Positions 46,846 through 58,063 of a DNA stretch of 64,000 nt are shown here, piece after piece. This DNA comes from Adiantum capillus-veneris (taxonomy: Eukaryota > Streptophyta > Polypodiopsida > Polypodiales > Pteridaceae): assembly GCA_014529385.2 (NCBI GenBank), contig CM043962.1:90689180-90753179 (forward strand), written 5' to 3'. The notes below the pieces were generated by a model that was not told the origin of the DNA, searched no databases, and saw only the letters and a program-made list of their open reading frames with translations. The translations under genes and the position numbers were made by a program. Each line of letters begins with the position of its first letter. Within the stretch, counting starts at the first letter, position 1.

Positions 46846-48829
46846 GGTTCAAAATATATATATTATCCAACCACTAGCCTAAACAACATGTTATCATTTC
46901 GAATGAACAATCGCGTGTTTAGGAGCTAGTGGTGTAAGCTATTGCCCCCACAATGCATCTAGCTATGTAGGTTAGTCCTAAGAAAAACTCAAACACGAAA
47001 CATAACTGATACCCCTCTAACACAACAGTGATGTAGGTCTATGACCCCCGTAACACACTAGTGGTGCATGTAATCCATATTTTTGGAGAGTTTTTTCCAA
47101 TGAAATATAAAACATAAGCATGTTACATGTGTCAATCAATCTCATGTATCATTGGGAAGCATCACATAGCTCATGCATGATATAGACCAAGATGAAATGA
47201 TGAAAATAAAAAGGACCTTCTGTTACTTGATAACTATGGAGATTGAGAGGCTACTCATGTTGTCGTGAGAGAGTGGAGGGTAGTGTTAAGAAGAGGATAA
47301 ACACACATATTCTTTGAAGGGCACTTTTAACATGAAAGAAGAGGAGCTTCTGCTTCTCTACTTGCTGAAAAGGTGGCAAAAAAGTGAGTTCACTCTAGAA
47401 TATTGAGTGACAAGCATGTAGAAAATGATGGAGAGAGAGAGGCTTGCAACACACGAGTCTTGCAACTTTGTCAGAGTGTGTGTTCTTGAGAGAGGAAATC
47501 ACCTTCTTATATAGGTAGTGGGGAAATCCAGGGCTTGCATGTGTAGCAACTACTAGGATCTTATGACTGTGTTGAATTTTCTTTTCTCATAACTTTCACA
47601 TTCCTTTACAGAATAAGATCATACAAGTACTTTAAACAATGGAAATAGACGTGGTCGACAAGGTAACGTGGGCAGGAACACAAAGTTTACTCTATTTTGG
47701 CTGGAAATTACGTTTTTAGCTTGCACATAATAACATCTGTTTGCATGTTCCAACCTCTTTGAAGCTTTTTCATCTATTTAAAACTAAACTTAACCATTAA
47801 TGACTATTACAACTCGTACAAAAGCTTCCCTAAAGATTGACCAAAAGTTTCTGTAGCTTTTCCAATGGTCAACTCTTATATTCCAGCCATAGTATAGAGC
47901 ATTAATCCACCCTAATCCTTAGTAGATAAATTCTATAGCTTAAAATTAGCTACTCCTAGAGTTGTCGACAGTTGTATGTAACCCTCCCAGTGTTTGATTC
48001 TCGAGCCGCAACATCCTACAATGTGTCATTTAGTCCAAATGACACAGTGGAAAACACTACCATGCCTAAATTATTTTTGTGTCATGCCATACTATATTTA
48101 AAAATTTAGATGACACTAAATTTTTAAATAAAAAGTGATCCCATAAAAGTTGTTTTTAGCTAGTAGATGAGCATAGCATCCATCAAAAGTTGTTTGTAGC
48201 ATCTCTAGAGCAAGTAAATGTCATCAACATCAAAGAAAATCATAAAATCATGATGAATTTCTAATGATAATTAAAAACAAAAAAGGTAGTGAGAAAGGTG
48301 AAGACTCTAACAAATCTATGCATACAAAGACGGCAAGAAAAGCCATGAGAGACAAGGTTAGAGCTCAATATCATAGGAAACTAAAAGGCTGCTACACCTG
48401 AGGTGTCACAAGCTCATGAGCTATTTCAGCAAAGCAAACGGAGTTTCATCTAGTGTAACGCTAGAGAAAATATCTAAACCAACATAAGAATCGTGTGGAC
48501 ATGAGACGAGCTCTGGAGGATCTATCCTTAAAGACAAAAAAATTGAGCTAGCTATTAGAAGCAATTCTAAAGGCTTATGAGGCAAGTTCGTTAGAAACTT
48601 CATTTGCGGCTGAAAGTCCACCAAGCTTTGTTGGTTCCTCTTTCTTGGTCTCACTTAGTCTCACTCTTGTATGGTATTTATCTCATTAAAGTCCATAGGT
48701 GGAGAAGGAATTATCCTTTCCTAAGCAGGCAGGGTTGGTAGAGGCTCCAACAATGCTTGAGTTGTCTCAATCATCTTTTTGCACATTTCCAACCTTAGTT
48801 TCTCTTACTCCCATTAGCATAAGTCATCC
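46846..48829. other. Spacer, nothing recognised
   Basis: About 2 kb with neither motif nor clear repeat. Words such as GACCCCCGTAACACACTAG (47044-47062) echo an earlier phrase at 46940-46960 but do not form a clear array. Confidence 0.4.
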
Positions 48830-49282
48830 ACCTATTTTCCATCATCTGATACCTATCGAGAAGAGTCAAAGGCTAGACTAAGTGAGCCAGGACAAGAGAT
48901 TGTACATGATGATATAAGAGAAGATCCAAATCAAAGAGAAGAGGATACGTCGACAGATGATTCTTTCTACCACATACCTCCTACTATACCTGAAGTTAAT
49001 GAAAATTGGCTGGAAGAACTTTGGGATATTGTTAGAGGGGTCAAAGACGGTAGTCATATGTTGGAAGCTGCACCTATTACAGAAGTCGACCTTGAAAAAG
49101 GCATGATGGACTTTGAGTTGCAATCCATGTATGGAAATCAAGGTACCGAAAGATCAAAGATAGTAGGGATGAAACACTTAAGGAATTACTGCCTTATTTG
49201 GGACCCTACAAAGAAGGATCTTGTGGTTCTACCCTCTCAAACAAGAACTCACAAGCCAATTATAAATTCTCAAGGGTTGTAA
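48830..49282 (+). pseudogene. Unknown acidic ORF fragment
   Basis: One plus frame is open for about 145 codons, without a good start, to TAA 49280-49282. It is acidic at first (REDPNQREEDTSTDDSFYHI), then mixed (ENWLEELWDIVRGVKDGSHM; KDLVVLPSQTRTHKP). Composition is protein-like but I recognise no family. It could be a retroelement linker or a lost exon. Nearby frames are closed. Confidence 0.3.
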
Positions 49283-50315
49283 AAATTTCTATCAACACCA
49301 GTGACATGTACAATGATGATGGTTGAGCTACTCAAAGTTAAATCTTGAATTTGAAAGGATGTGGGAAGATGTCTTGAGAAAATGGGAATAAAAAGTCCAA
49401 CCGAGACAATAGAATAGGAACTAGGCAACTGGGATAGATCAAAGAAAGACGCTAAACTAGTTCTTACAGACAAAGTAGGAGATTATTGTGAAACTTTGGC
49501 ACTATAATATACTATACGAGAAAGGAGGTTGAATGCCTCTAGAATAGCTGGGCATCAACAAGTGTTTGTGGAGAGACAAAGAATTGAGAACATGGTTATC
49601 ACTTCAAGTGTTATCCTAGCTGTCAGCTTGCGGCAAACTCCATGGGTATACCCATGGGTATGTAGTTTAATATTGCCGCAAAAATTGTTGCGCTCATAGC
49701 CTCGGTCATATCCACGTGTATACCCTAAACGCAATTTATTTAAAAAAAAACCCAAGGGTCCCCATATGTGAAGACTTTGCATCATCCAAAGTTCCTCGGA
49801 TTATTTTTTTATACCTAGATATCATAGTTATTTATTATTTAAGATTTAACAATATCATACAATTTTTGAAAGACAATAAAATTAAAAACAATTTATTGCC
49901 ATAATTCGTTTTATTGATATCGAGAGTTATGTATACAAGGCCTTTTAGCCAGGCATCCAAAATAAAAGTGAAATATTTACAAGGGCTCTTCGTTTGGCGT
50001 TCAAAATGTGAGGGGATTATATTGTACAAGGGTTCTTGGCCGGGTGTTCATAATGTGAGGGGATTGTGTTCGTAAGTTAGTAACCATCATCGTCATCCTG
50101 GCTCTCCACCTTGACCGCCCTCGCCCTTGTTAGTGCTACCTCTTTGAGTCTACAAAAGAAAACAAAGTAAACCACCTAATTAGTAAACAGTAAAATAAGT
50201 AAATCACAAAATAACTAATTAGTTAGGTGAACTTTGTACTTGTGTAGTGGTCAAGGTGTTGATGAGAGCGTCGAACTGTGCTTGATTGATGTGGTCTTGT
50301 TGGAGCATCCACAAG
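49283..50315. other. Spacer with 18-bp palindrome
   Basis: No gene. A perfect palindrome, CCATGGGTATACCCATGG, lies at 49640-49657. The stretch CAAGG(G/C)CTT(C/T) then GGCGTTC or GGCATCC then AAAATG or AAAATAA recurs at about 49935-50060 (three loose copies). Confidence 0.5.
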
Positions 50316-50591
50316 TAGGTACTGTATTCATTGTTTCATTTTTGATACTTCACCACCTCCCTTGACACTCGACGTCTTATGATGTTTTCTTGCATATTAA
50401 GCATTATTTATATTAGCTTATATCAAGCTTATGGTTCAAATAAAAACTAAAATTAGGTACTGTATTCATTGTTTCATTTTTGATACTTCACCACCTCCCT
50501 TGACACTCGACGTCTTATGATGTTTTCTTGCATATTAAGCATTATTTATATTAGCTTATATCAAGCTTATGGTTCAAATAAAAACTAAAAA
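50316..50591. repeat. 138-bp perfect tandem duplication
   Basis: Units 50316-50453 and 50454-50591 start TAGGTACTGTATTCATTG and are identical apart from the last base or two. Identity indicates a very recent event (or an assembly duplication). Confidence 0.95.
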
Positions 50592-50676
50592 CGTTACTTA
50601 CCACTTTGTCCTTCCAGACGTCCTTTCTGCAAGAACCCCAATTGTGAGCTTGTTGTCCTACCCTTGCTTGCCTCTC

Positions 50677-51430
50677 CTAAGGATGGTCGACTCCACTATC
50701 CCTCTCTTGGAGGGAAAACTCCCAATCTGCATCATTCATATTGGCACCCCTTTTTTGGAGATTGGGTTGTTGGCATTGTTGTTTAGCAGCCTTGCAAATG
50801 GTGGACCGTTTATTATGAAGGAAGGTCTTGATAAAACCTTCCATCCACTGCATGGTAAAAGATTGGCCCTGGGGATTAGGAAACCACAGTCACATTGTAT
50901 CATCAATATATTGCAGGTACTGAGGATCATGTTTCTCCCAATCAATGAAGAAATTAGTGTAGATAGAGTGGATCAAACTCTTTAAGTGATTGTGGAAGCA
51001 CTTGCCATTGTTTGTGCTAAGGTTCAGGGTGCTGTCTCGATGACACCTATAGTATAGGCCATCATCATTAGCATGTAGAATGTGCACATCTAAAGTGTAC
51101 CCCCGATTTGGCAAGTCAGTGGACAATCCTCCCCCACCTCCTCCAAAGCAAGTGTCAAAACAAGAGCCTCCCCCCGATCCTCGTCTCCGCTAGCTGTTAG
51201 TGGACTCTCGTCGACCCCTAGAGCCACATGAACTACGTCGCTCACTCTGCCCTAAAGAAGATCAACGACCATGAGGGCTAGGATGGTTTGATGGTCATAG
51301 TGGGGAGGGTTGATGCGAGGGAATCATAGAAGAGGGTGCCGAGGGAAACGGTGAAGAAAATTTAGTGAGGGTGCCGAGGGAAGGAAAGGTAGTGGGGGCA
51401 TGCGAGGGCATGGGAGAGGGTCAGAGGGAA
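50677..51430 (-). pseudogene. En/Spm-like transposon ORF, copy 2
   Basis: The minus frame reads from about 51430: Arg, Ser and Gly-rich start (RRGSGGGSCFDTCFGGGGG), then LPNRGYTLDVHILHANDDG, FFIDWEKHDPQYLQYIDDTM, a TGA near 50889, FPNPQGQSFTMQWMEGFIK, TFLHNKRS and NMNDADWEFSLQER, to TAG 50677-50679. The Gly-rich start, W-x2-x-D…YI-x2-T, P-x-G and W-[IM]-x-G spacing match copy 1 at 29841-30488, though sequence identity is low. It resembles plant transposase-associated proteins of CACTA elements. Confidence 0.5.
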
Positions 51431-51530
51431 ATCCCATACTGGGACAATTGATGTGGCGTATATGAAGAGAAGATCCCTTGCAAAGATTTCTCATACTCTT
51501 GCTGCATGCGAAAGAATGAGGCTATCCCTG

Positions 51531-51648
51531 CCATATCCTTTGATAAAGGTGGAGTTGCTCCAAGTCAAAGAGAGGCTTTGCAATCCTTGCCATATCCTTT
51601 GATAAAGGTGGAGTTGCTCCAAGTCAAAGAGAGGCTTTACAAAGACAT
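51531..51648. repeat. 59-bp tandem duplication at the edge of copy C
   Basis: CCATATCCTTTGATAAAGG starts at 51531 and at 51590; the two 59-bp units are nearly identical. A 59-bp step shifts frame. Confidence 0.9.
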
Positions 51649-52382
51649 GCAAGAAGGAGGCACAGATAAAGACCATTCAAAGTGGAGGCTGAGCTAGTTG
51701 AACAAGAATCCAAGGTATTTGATTCTGTTCACAAGAGCACGTGTGACCCTAAAAAAGGATCCTACCTTTTGTCCGGTACCAAGAGTAAGGACCTCAAGCA
51801 CATGAGGCAATAACAAAGAAGCGGCCAACCTAGCTGAACTAGCCGAGGTTGTCTGCTCTAGAAAAGGGACTGTCGACAGAAGAATACATGGTGAAAACCC
51901 GAACGAGCCATGTCATTCTGTAAAAGTATTTCGGACTATCATGTGCAATGCTATATAAAATCTGTCGAATGCTAGTCACTTGTATCGAAGTTTTTCATGA
52001 GCCAAAGTAAGCAGGCACCCCATGGATGTCATTCCTCGAGGGTAGTGAAGGTTTATGGTATGATCTTAGTGGCCAACCTTCCGAATAAGTCCTCTATGGC
52101 TTCTACGCCAGATGTATGTTCTTACCTTCTCACAATATGTTGGCGTTTGAGGAAGCGTTCTACACAGGGTTCTTCACTTGGCGAACAAAGATATTTGGGC
52201 CAGGGATCAACAACCTGACTTTGAGACTTGTAGGCTACTTAGTAGTGGAGCTTAAAAACAGAGTCACAATGCAGTTTTTGAAGGTGCCAGATAAAGAGAG
52301 AAATATCAGATACAAAAAGGCCCTAAACGCGCTTAAAAACCACCTCGCAAGTTGTCAACCTGAAGACTATTTCAGCCCATAA
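51531..52382 (+). pseudogene. Coiled-coil LTR-element ORF, C-terminal copy C
   Basis: Covers only the C-terminal region of the family: LPYPLIKVELLQVKERLYKD, SKWRLS, FTRARVTLKKDPTFCPVP-like, PSHNMLAFEEAFYTGFFTW, MQFLKVPDKERNIRYKKAL, ending DYFSP at TAA 52380-52382. The first 59 bp are duplicated in tandem. The left edge abuts the En/Spm-like ORF 2 region at about 51530, so the element is truncated. Stops and small indels throughout. Confidence 0.72.
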
Positions 52383-52413
52383 AGCTCTGTCAAGCGAGGA
52401 GGGGGGGAATGTT

Positions 52414-52463
52414 GTTGTGAAGGAGGCTAGGGAGCCATGGTGGCGTAGAGTGTGCAGAGAAGG

Positions 52464-52530
<67 letters not shown>

Positions 52531-52720
52531 AGTCAACACATTTTTTGCAGTAAAAAGGACACGCTACCTCTTATTCCATTAAAAGAAGACTTTACATAGT
52601 ATTTGAAAGGTGATAACAACCACACCTTTTGCTTATGCAAACTCCACTAACTGATGGTCTATAGCTGCATGCCTTGAAACTTGTTCTCACGGGCTGACCG
52701 ACAAGGGCTTGAACCCAAAA
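52414..52720. mobile_element. 307-bp insertion with GA array and 6-bp flanking repeat
   Basis: In copies A and B the LTR starts right after the polypurine tract. Here AATGTT is followed by 307 extra bases, then AATGTT and the LTR. The direct repeats AATGTT (52408-52413, 52721-52726) look like a target duplication. The insert begins GTTGTGAAGGAGGC, carries a GA run (about 52470-52526) and ends GGGCTTGAACCCAAAA. The complement of that end holds GGTTCAAGCCC, like a tRNA B box, so a decayed SINE is one option. No terminal inverted repeats are seen. Confidence 0.55.
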
Positions 52721-52722
52721 AA

Positions 52723-53563
52723 TGTTAGAAGCAAGCTAACTAAAATACCATTTTTCAGAGCTCTCATTGTAAAAACATTTATTATTTTTGATAAATTGGG
52801 AATATTGTTACTCCTATTTTATGGATAAACCTTGTAATAGATGAGCCGGGGCTATAAGTTTCCAGATTGTATCAACCTGTCATAACCTATCTTTAGTTAG
52901 AGCTCCCAAATTATTACACACCATGAGCTAACGACGCTCACTTCTCTCCTTCTCGTTCTTCCTACTCCCTCCCCGATTGTCACATTGCAGTCGCGTCTGT
53001 TGCGTTGCAACAGTAGGTAAGAGCTCTACGCATGGACGTAAACACTTCACGGTATTTTGTACCTTTTGGCGTCGTCGACCCGCGACCTAATTTCGTCATA
53101 AGTAGGAATTTACACTTCAAAATAAAAAACTAAGCATAGGCGGGGTATTGGGGAATCATTGCTAAGCATTTAGGTGTATTCTGGGTCGAAAACGACTAGG
53201 TAAAAAATCCACTACTCTTAATAATCACGATTTTGGCACTTGACCTAAAGTGGGATTTGAGACCATAAGCATGTGTGCTTAGGTCTTATGTACATGTCCT
53301 AGAAGTTTTGTTACGTTTGGAAGTCATTTGATGCTATAACGGATGTGATTTGTTTGTCGATGAGCGATTGGCTTTTGGTGATTTCAGTCACTTATGTGTA
53401 GCTTGGGTTAGATGCGAGTTGTTTGTTTTTTTCCAAGAGATCGACAACCTCTTGTAGCCTCTATGCACTAGTCAAGTCAACTTCGTCCCATGGATTGACA
53501 ATTAATCGTGGTTCACACTAAATCTGCAATAAGATAGGAGTGAGGTTAGACACCCGTCCCACA
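52723..53563 (+). repeat. LTR of coiled-coil element C
   Basis: Runs from TGTTAGAAGC to CGTCCCACA, 841 bp, clearly similar along its length to 34240-35165. Its shorter length is due to small deletions. No primer site follows at 53564. Confidence 0.8.
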
Positions 53564-53619
53564 GGGAACTATTATCGATTTTGTTTAGCCCACTATGTGG
53601 AATATGGTGCACACCTTGG

Positions 53620-54740
53620 GAGTTTTGGTCTTAATTGCCTACGGCGCTACCATTATTGAGCCATAAGAGTTGGAAAGGAGCTATCCCTCGGTAACTCTGC
53701 AATATTAGACCCACTCCACTACTCTCTATAATTAACCAATTCAATTCGTGGGTGTAAATACTTAAGCGCTGATTTTCAAAGGCTAAGATGAGTAGCAACT
53801 AAAGTTTTGAATTGCGAAAGAATACACTAGGAAAACACATAAGTTTAATTAACATGGCTGACAATAAGTAAGAGAGTAGAATGAACATTGATAACTTTGA
53901 TTTTGCACATGAAGGTGCTAATGATGATGCCCCCATGTTTGTCAATTATCTTGTTACTAGGTTGCAGCAAGCTATGGGAAACACTGCTTTGCAAGCCAAA
54001 GTTACTCAGCAAATTCGTGCTTATGGGATTTCTCTTCCTCTCCAAGTGGAGAGAGAGCTTAGGAGGCCTCTTTGAATAGACCCTCTCCTATACAAGAGGA
54101 GGAATCCAAAGAACAAGAAAGTAATGAATCTTTAAGTTCCTCTGATGATGTGGATCCACAAAGATAGTAGCCTAGATGATCGCCAACTCCTCCCAAGAGG
54201 AAATGGTCAACCCACAGTCCTTCTCCTCGTCACTCCAAAAGGGAAGAGAGGAAACAAAGGAATAAAAGGGCAAGAAAGAGTTCACCCTCTTCTTCTTCTT
54301 CAATGAAAGCTATGTCTATTCTCATAGAGAATACAAGAGAGGAGGACATTGCAAATCATGCCCTGCATGGAGAAGGTCATAAAAGCTCAATAATTTAAAA
54401 GAGGGAGGAAAGAGTATCTCTTTTCTCACCTATGATGGAACCTTTGGTGCCATCGACAAAGTATTGGCCTTCAACAAACAATTTGATGGCGGAGTACGTC
54501 AACTCTCAAAGATCTGGCTCTATCACCAAAGTAATCCACCACACCATGGTTGCTTCACGCATCAATGTTCAACAAGGGGTTAGACGGAATGTGAAGCCCA
54601 TGGAAAACAAAGACAAGAGTGATGTAAAGGGGAAAACCAATGCCCAAAATTCTTCCCAAGGAAATTCCAACAACAACAACAATCGGTCCAAGGAGAAGGG
54701 AGTTTACAAAGGTAAAAACAAAATCTCACTTAAAGAGCTA
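53620..54740 (+). pseudogene. Gypsy-1-like leader and gag fragment
   Basis: Related to 12263-13910 of Gypsy-1. The leader phrase GGTCTTAAT…CATTATTGAGC matches, followed by gag MNIDNFDFAHEGAND and VNYLVTRLQQAMG (about 53881-53975), a Ser and Lys-rich linker (54200-54300), then TYDGTFGAIDKVLAF joined by an internal deletion to AEYVNSQRSGS and HHTMVASRINVQQG (54492-54575). The Asn run near 54670 leads to an abrupt switch into coiled-coil element sequence at about 54740. No pol follows. Confidence 0.8.
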
Positions 54741-57707
54741 CGCCAAATCACGCAGTGGCCACCACATTCACTCAAGTTCTCAAGTCGACAACGAGGCACC
54801 CGGTGGACCACGCCTAATACATCCTGACCACCTTGAAGGCCACCAAGAAAGAAGGCAAAATCACTTACTTGGGTGCACCAGAGGTCTTGACAAGAATAGC
54901 ATACCATGCCATTGGCAAGGCCGACAATTTACCGCCTACTCCTGATCAAAATACATGGATATTGGCAACACAACCCTCTCCGAGAGCACAAGGCCAGGAA
55001 AGAGAGCTTATAAATCCGATGAAGAATCATCTGACAGCTCGCCAGAAAGGCACAATAGCAACAACTCTGACAACGAAGAAAGAAGACAAAGAATAGAAGA
55101 AATGAAGAGAAAAGATGTGGCATCCCACCAAGAAGAGCCAGTACAAAAGAAAGCACGCTTTGAAAGAGAGAAACAAGCCTACTAGCGTAGCAGATAAGCA
55201 CAAGGGAAGGACCCAGAGAAATGGGTGCCTACTTAGCTTAAAGGCCCAAGGACGAAGCATCATACAAGAAAAGAGGTTAAAGATCCGACAGAAATATTGG
55301 AAAAAATGTACCAAGAATCCAAAGCCCTCAAGCTGAAGGAAGTAGAAGCAGCGGCTAAGAAAGCCAAAGAGGCGGATGAACAAAGACAAGCCGAGGAGAT
55401 GGCTTGACAAGAAGCACAAGAGCAAGGATACGAATCTCCCAAACCCACCTCACCGCCTACAGAACAACAGGACCACCCAATGCCAAGCCCACCACCATTA
55501 CCTGCGGGCAAAGACACCAATAAAGAAGTGGAACTTGAGAAAGCCAAAGATTCCGAGTCCACCAAGGAAACAGAATTTGCACAAGAGGCGGACCAGCAAG
55601 AGAAAGAGAAAGATAAAGAAGCAGAGCCAAAAAAAAGAGGCTACCACTACACAAGAGAAATAACCCAAGCCAGAGAAGGAAGAAGGTCCGGCACCAGAAG
55701 AGACAACAAGATTTGAGCTAGCACCCTCTAGTGTAGCACAACAAGAGAAGGATGGAGCATCCTCTACTTCCACTCAGCCAAAAACCTCCGAGGCAACAAG
55801 ACCTTAGGATGATGAAGCAAAAGACCGACCCTCTACCTCCACACAAGGAGAACCAGCAGCTACAACGTAGCGGAAAGACACACATGAGGCTGCAGGCACA
55901 TCTCAGCTGGAAAGATAGGATGATTGACAATGGAATGACGAAGTTATACTGCAAGTAAACGAATATGCGAGGCAGATGCAAGACATGACGGAGAGACTCC
56001 GTTCAGCAGCACTAAACCGCAGCACAAAGGCCAAAGAGCTTGAGATGGTGATTGACGCTCTCCAAGGAGAGTTAGAAGACACGATGACTATCATCACCAA
56101 TATTCAGAGGCAAGTGCAAGAGATGAAAGTAGAAGCTGAACAACACTAGCTACCTAGAGATCGACAACAAAAAGAAATGGAAGAGTTAGGTGATCTGCTC
56201 ACCAAATTGTCCGATGCGTGCAAAGCAAAAGACGAGCAGCTGACAGAAGTTACGAATGAACTTCTTACGATATCTTTTTTAGCTCAAAAAATTCAAGTGC
56301 AATTAGATGTTGCCAATGCTTCTCTGCAATACTCTGAACAGAGAATAAATGATCAGGCAATCTTCTTACGGCAAATCAGAGAAAATCCAGTTGTGCCCTC
56401 GATCAAAGGGACTGACGAAGTGTACAAGGCACTAGAAAAGAAGAACAAAGACCTTGAATTGGAATTAAAGCTGGAGCAATCACAACGCAGGGACCTGGAT
56501 TTGATGTGGGTCCACAGAGAAGAAGAACTCCTCAAAGAGATAGGTGAGCTCAAGAGGGTTAATCAACTCCTTAGAGATGGAAATCCAGAAACACAAGATG
56601 ATGCAGGCACTTGAGAGCCGCCGCAGATGGACATACCCTCGGTCTCATTTGCTGAGTTTGAGATTAGTAGTCCCAAAGCAAGCAAGTAAAAGCAGTCCAG
56701 AGGATTTTCAAATCAATATCACAGATGCAGACACAGTGCCAATGGTCCAGCTATCAAAAGCTGAGGAGGATGCACTGAAAGAAAAGATCACCCTAGAGGT
56801 GGATGAGAAATGGAAAGCCGCAATGGATTGGGAGTTGAGAGTTTTACACTCTGTCAACGTCACTCAACTCACTCCCAATCAGATCAATGCTCAATGGCAT
56901 CAGCAATCCTTGCCATACCCTCTCATCAAAGTGAAATTACTGCAGGTAAAAGAGAGGCTGTACAAAGACATGCAAGAAGATGGCGCATATAAAGACCACC
57001 CAAAGTGGAGGTTAAGCTGGTTGAAGAAGAATCCAAGATACCTGATTCTGTTCACAAGAGCACGTGCAGCCCTTCAAAGAGATCCAACTTTCTATCATGT
57101 ACCCAGAGTAAGGGCATGGCAAGAGCATGAAGCACTGACAAAGAAGAGGCCAACTTGGCTTAAATACCCCAGACTGCCAGGTCCAGAGAGAGGACAAGCG
57201 ACAGAAGAATACATGGTGAAAACCCTAACAGGCGCCATGTCTTTCTTCAAGAGTCTACCAGATCTCTCCTGTGCCATGTTATATAAGATCTGCACAATGT
57301 TGCTCACATGCATCCAAGTTTTTAATGAGCTTGAGCAAACACGAGCCCCATGGATATCAGTTTTAGAAGGTAACAAAGGCTTGTGCTACGATATGAGTAG
57401 TCAGCCTTCAGAAGAAGTCCTTTACGGCTTCTATTCCAGATGTATGTTCTTGTCATCGAATAATATGTTGGCATTTGAAGAGCCTTTCTACACTAGATTT
57501 TTCACATGGCAAACGAAGACATTTTCACCCGTGATCAGCAACCTTACATCCAGGTTTGTAGGCTACTGAGCATTGGAGCTGCATAAAGTGACCATGCAAT
57601 TTCTGCAAGTGCCAGACAAAGAAAAAAAAATCAGATACCAGAAGGCACTGGATGTGCTTAAAGACCACCTCGCCAGTAGTCAACCCGAAGACTATTTCAA
57701 CCCATAA
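54741..57707 (+). pseudogene. Coiled-coil LTR-element ORF, copy B
   Basis: Starts inside the N-terminal region (TPNHAVATTFTQVLKS, matching 31270-31320 in copy A). It continues through the charged linker (54970-55900), coiled coil (EYARQMQDMTERLRSAAL; about 55950-56600) and C-terminal region. The last part, 56544-57569, is one uninterrupted frame including PKWRLSWLKKNPRYLILF, EYMVKTLTGAMSFFKSLPD and MLYKICTMLLTC, then a stop, with the tail ending at TAA 57705-57707. This is the best preserved C-terminal domain of the family, useful as a search query. Stops elsewhere include 55406-55408 and 56612-56614. Confidence 0.7.
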
Positions 57708-57730
57708 AGCTATATCAAGGGACGACACAG

Positions 57731-57857
57731 GCGAGGAGGGGGGGAATGTTAGTAGCAAGCTAACACCGACACCATTTTTTGGAGTTCTCTTTGTAAAACA
57801 TTTATTATTTTGATAAATCGGGAATATTGTAACTCCTATTTTCTCGGATGAACTTTG
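57731..57857 (+). repeat. Polypurine tract and truncated LTR of element B
   Basis: GCGAGGAGGGGGGGAA (57731-57746) is followed by TGTTAGTAGCAAGC at 57747, which matches LTR A for 111 bp until Copia-3 begins at 57858. The rest of this LTR is not found on the far side of Copia-3. Confidence 0.85.
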
Positions 57858-58049
57858 TGTTGGGGTATAAAGCCCAATGTGGTCGCCCAGGTAAGTGGGC
57901 GGGCTGCCAGGTATGCACACATATTCTTTTGTAAAAACCTAATAAGAACTCACTATGCTCTACACATTACAATAGAGCGAGTTCACCATATCGTCGTGCT
58001 CTTCTTCTCGCACTCTCTCTCGCGTCGCACTTCCGCTCGTACTCCTTCA
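57858..58049 (+). repeat. Copia-3 5' LTR
   Basis: A short LTR with GTATAAAG near its start (about 57865), which may serve as a TATA box, and CAGGTAAGTG (about 57889-57898), a perfect plant 5' splice-site consensus. Both are also in the 3' LTR (63332-63523). Confidence 0.93.
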
Positions 58050-58051
58050 AC

Positions 58052-58063
58052 TGGTATCAGAGC
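58052..58063 (+). other. Copia-3 primer binding site, initiator Met-tRNA
   Basis: TGGTATCAGAGC lies 2 bases after the LTR; CTCAGATC after it may extend the pairing. Confidence 0.92.
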
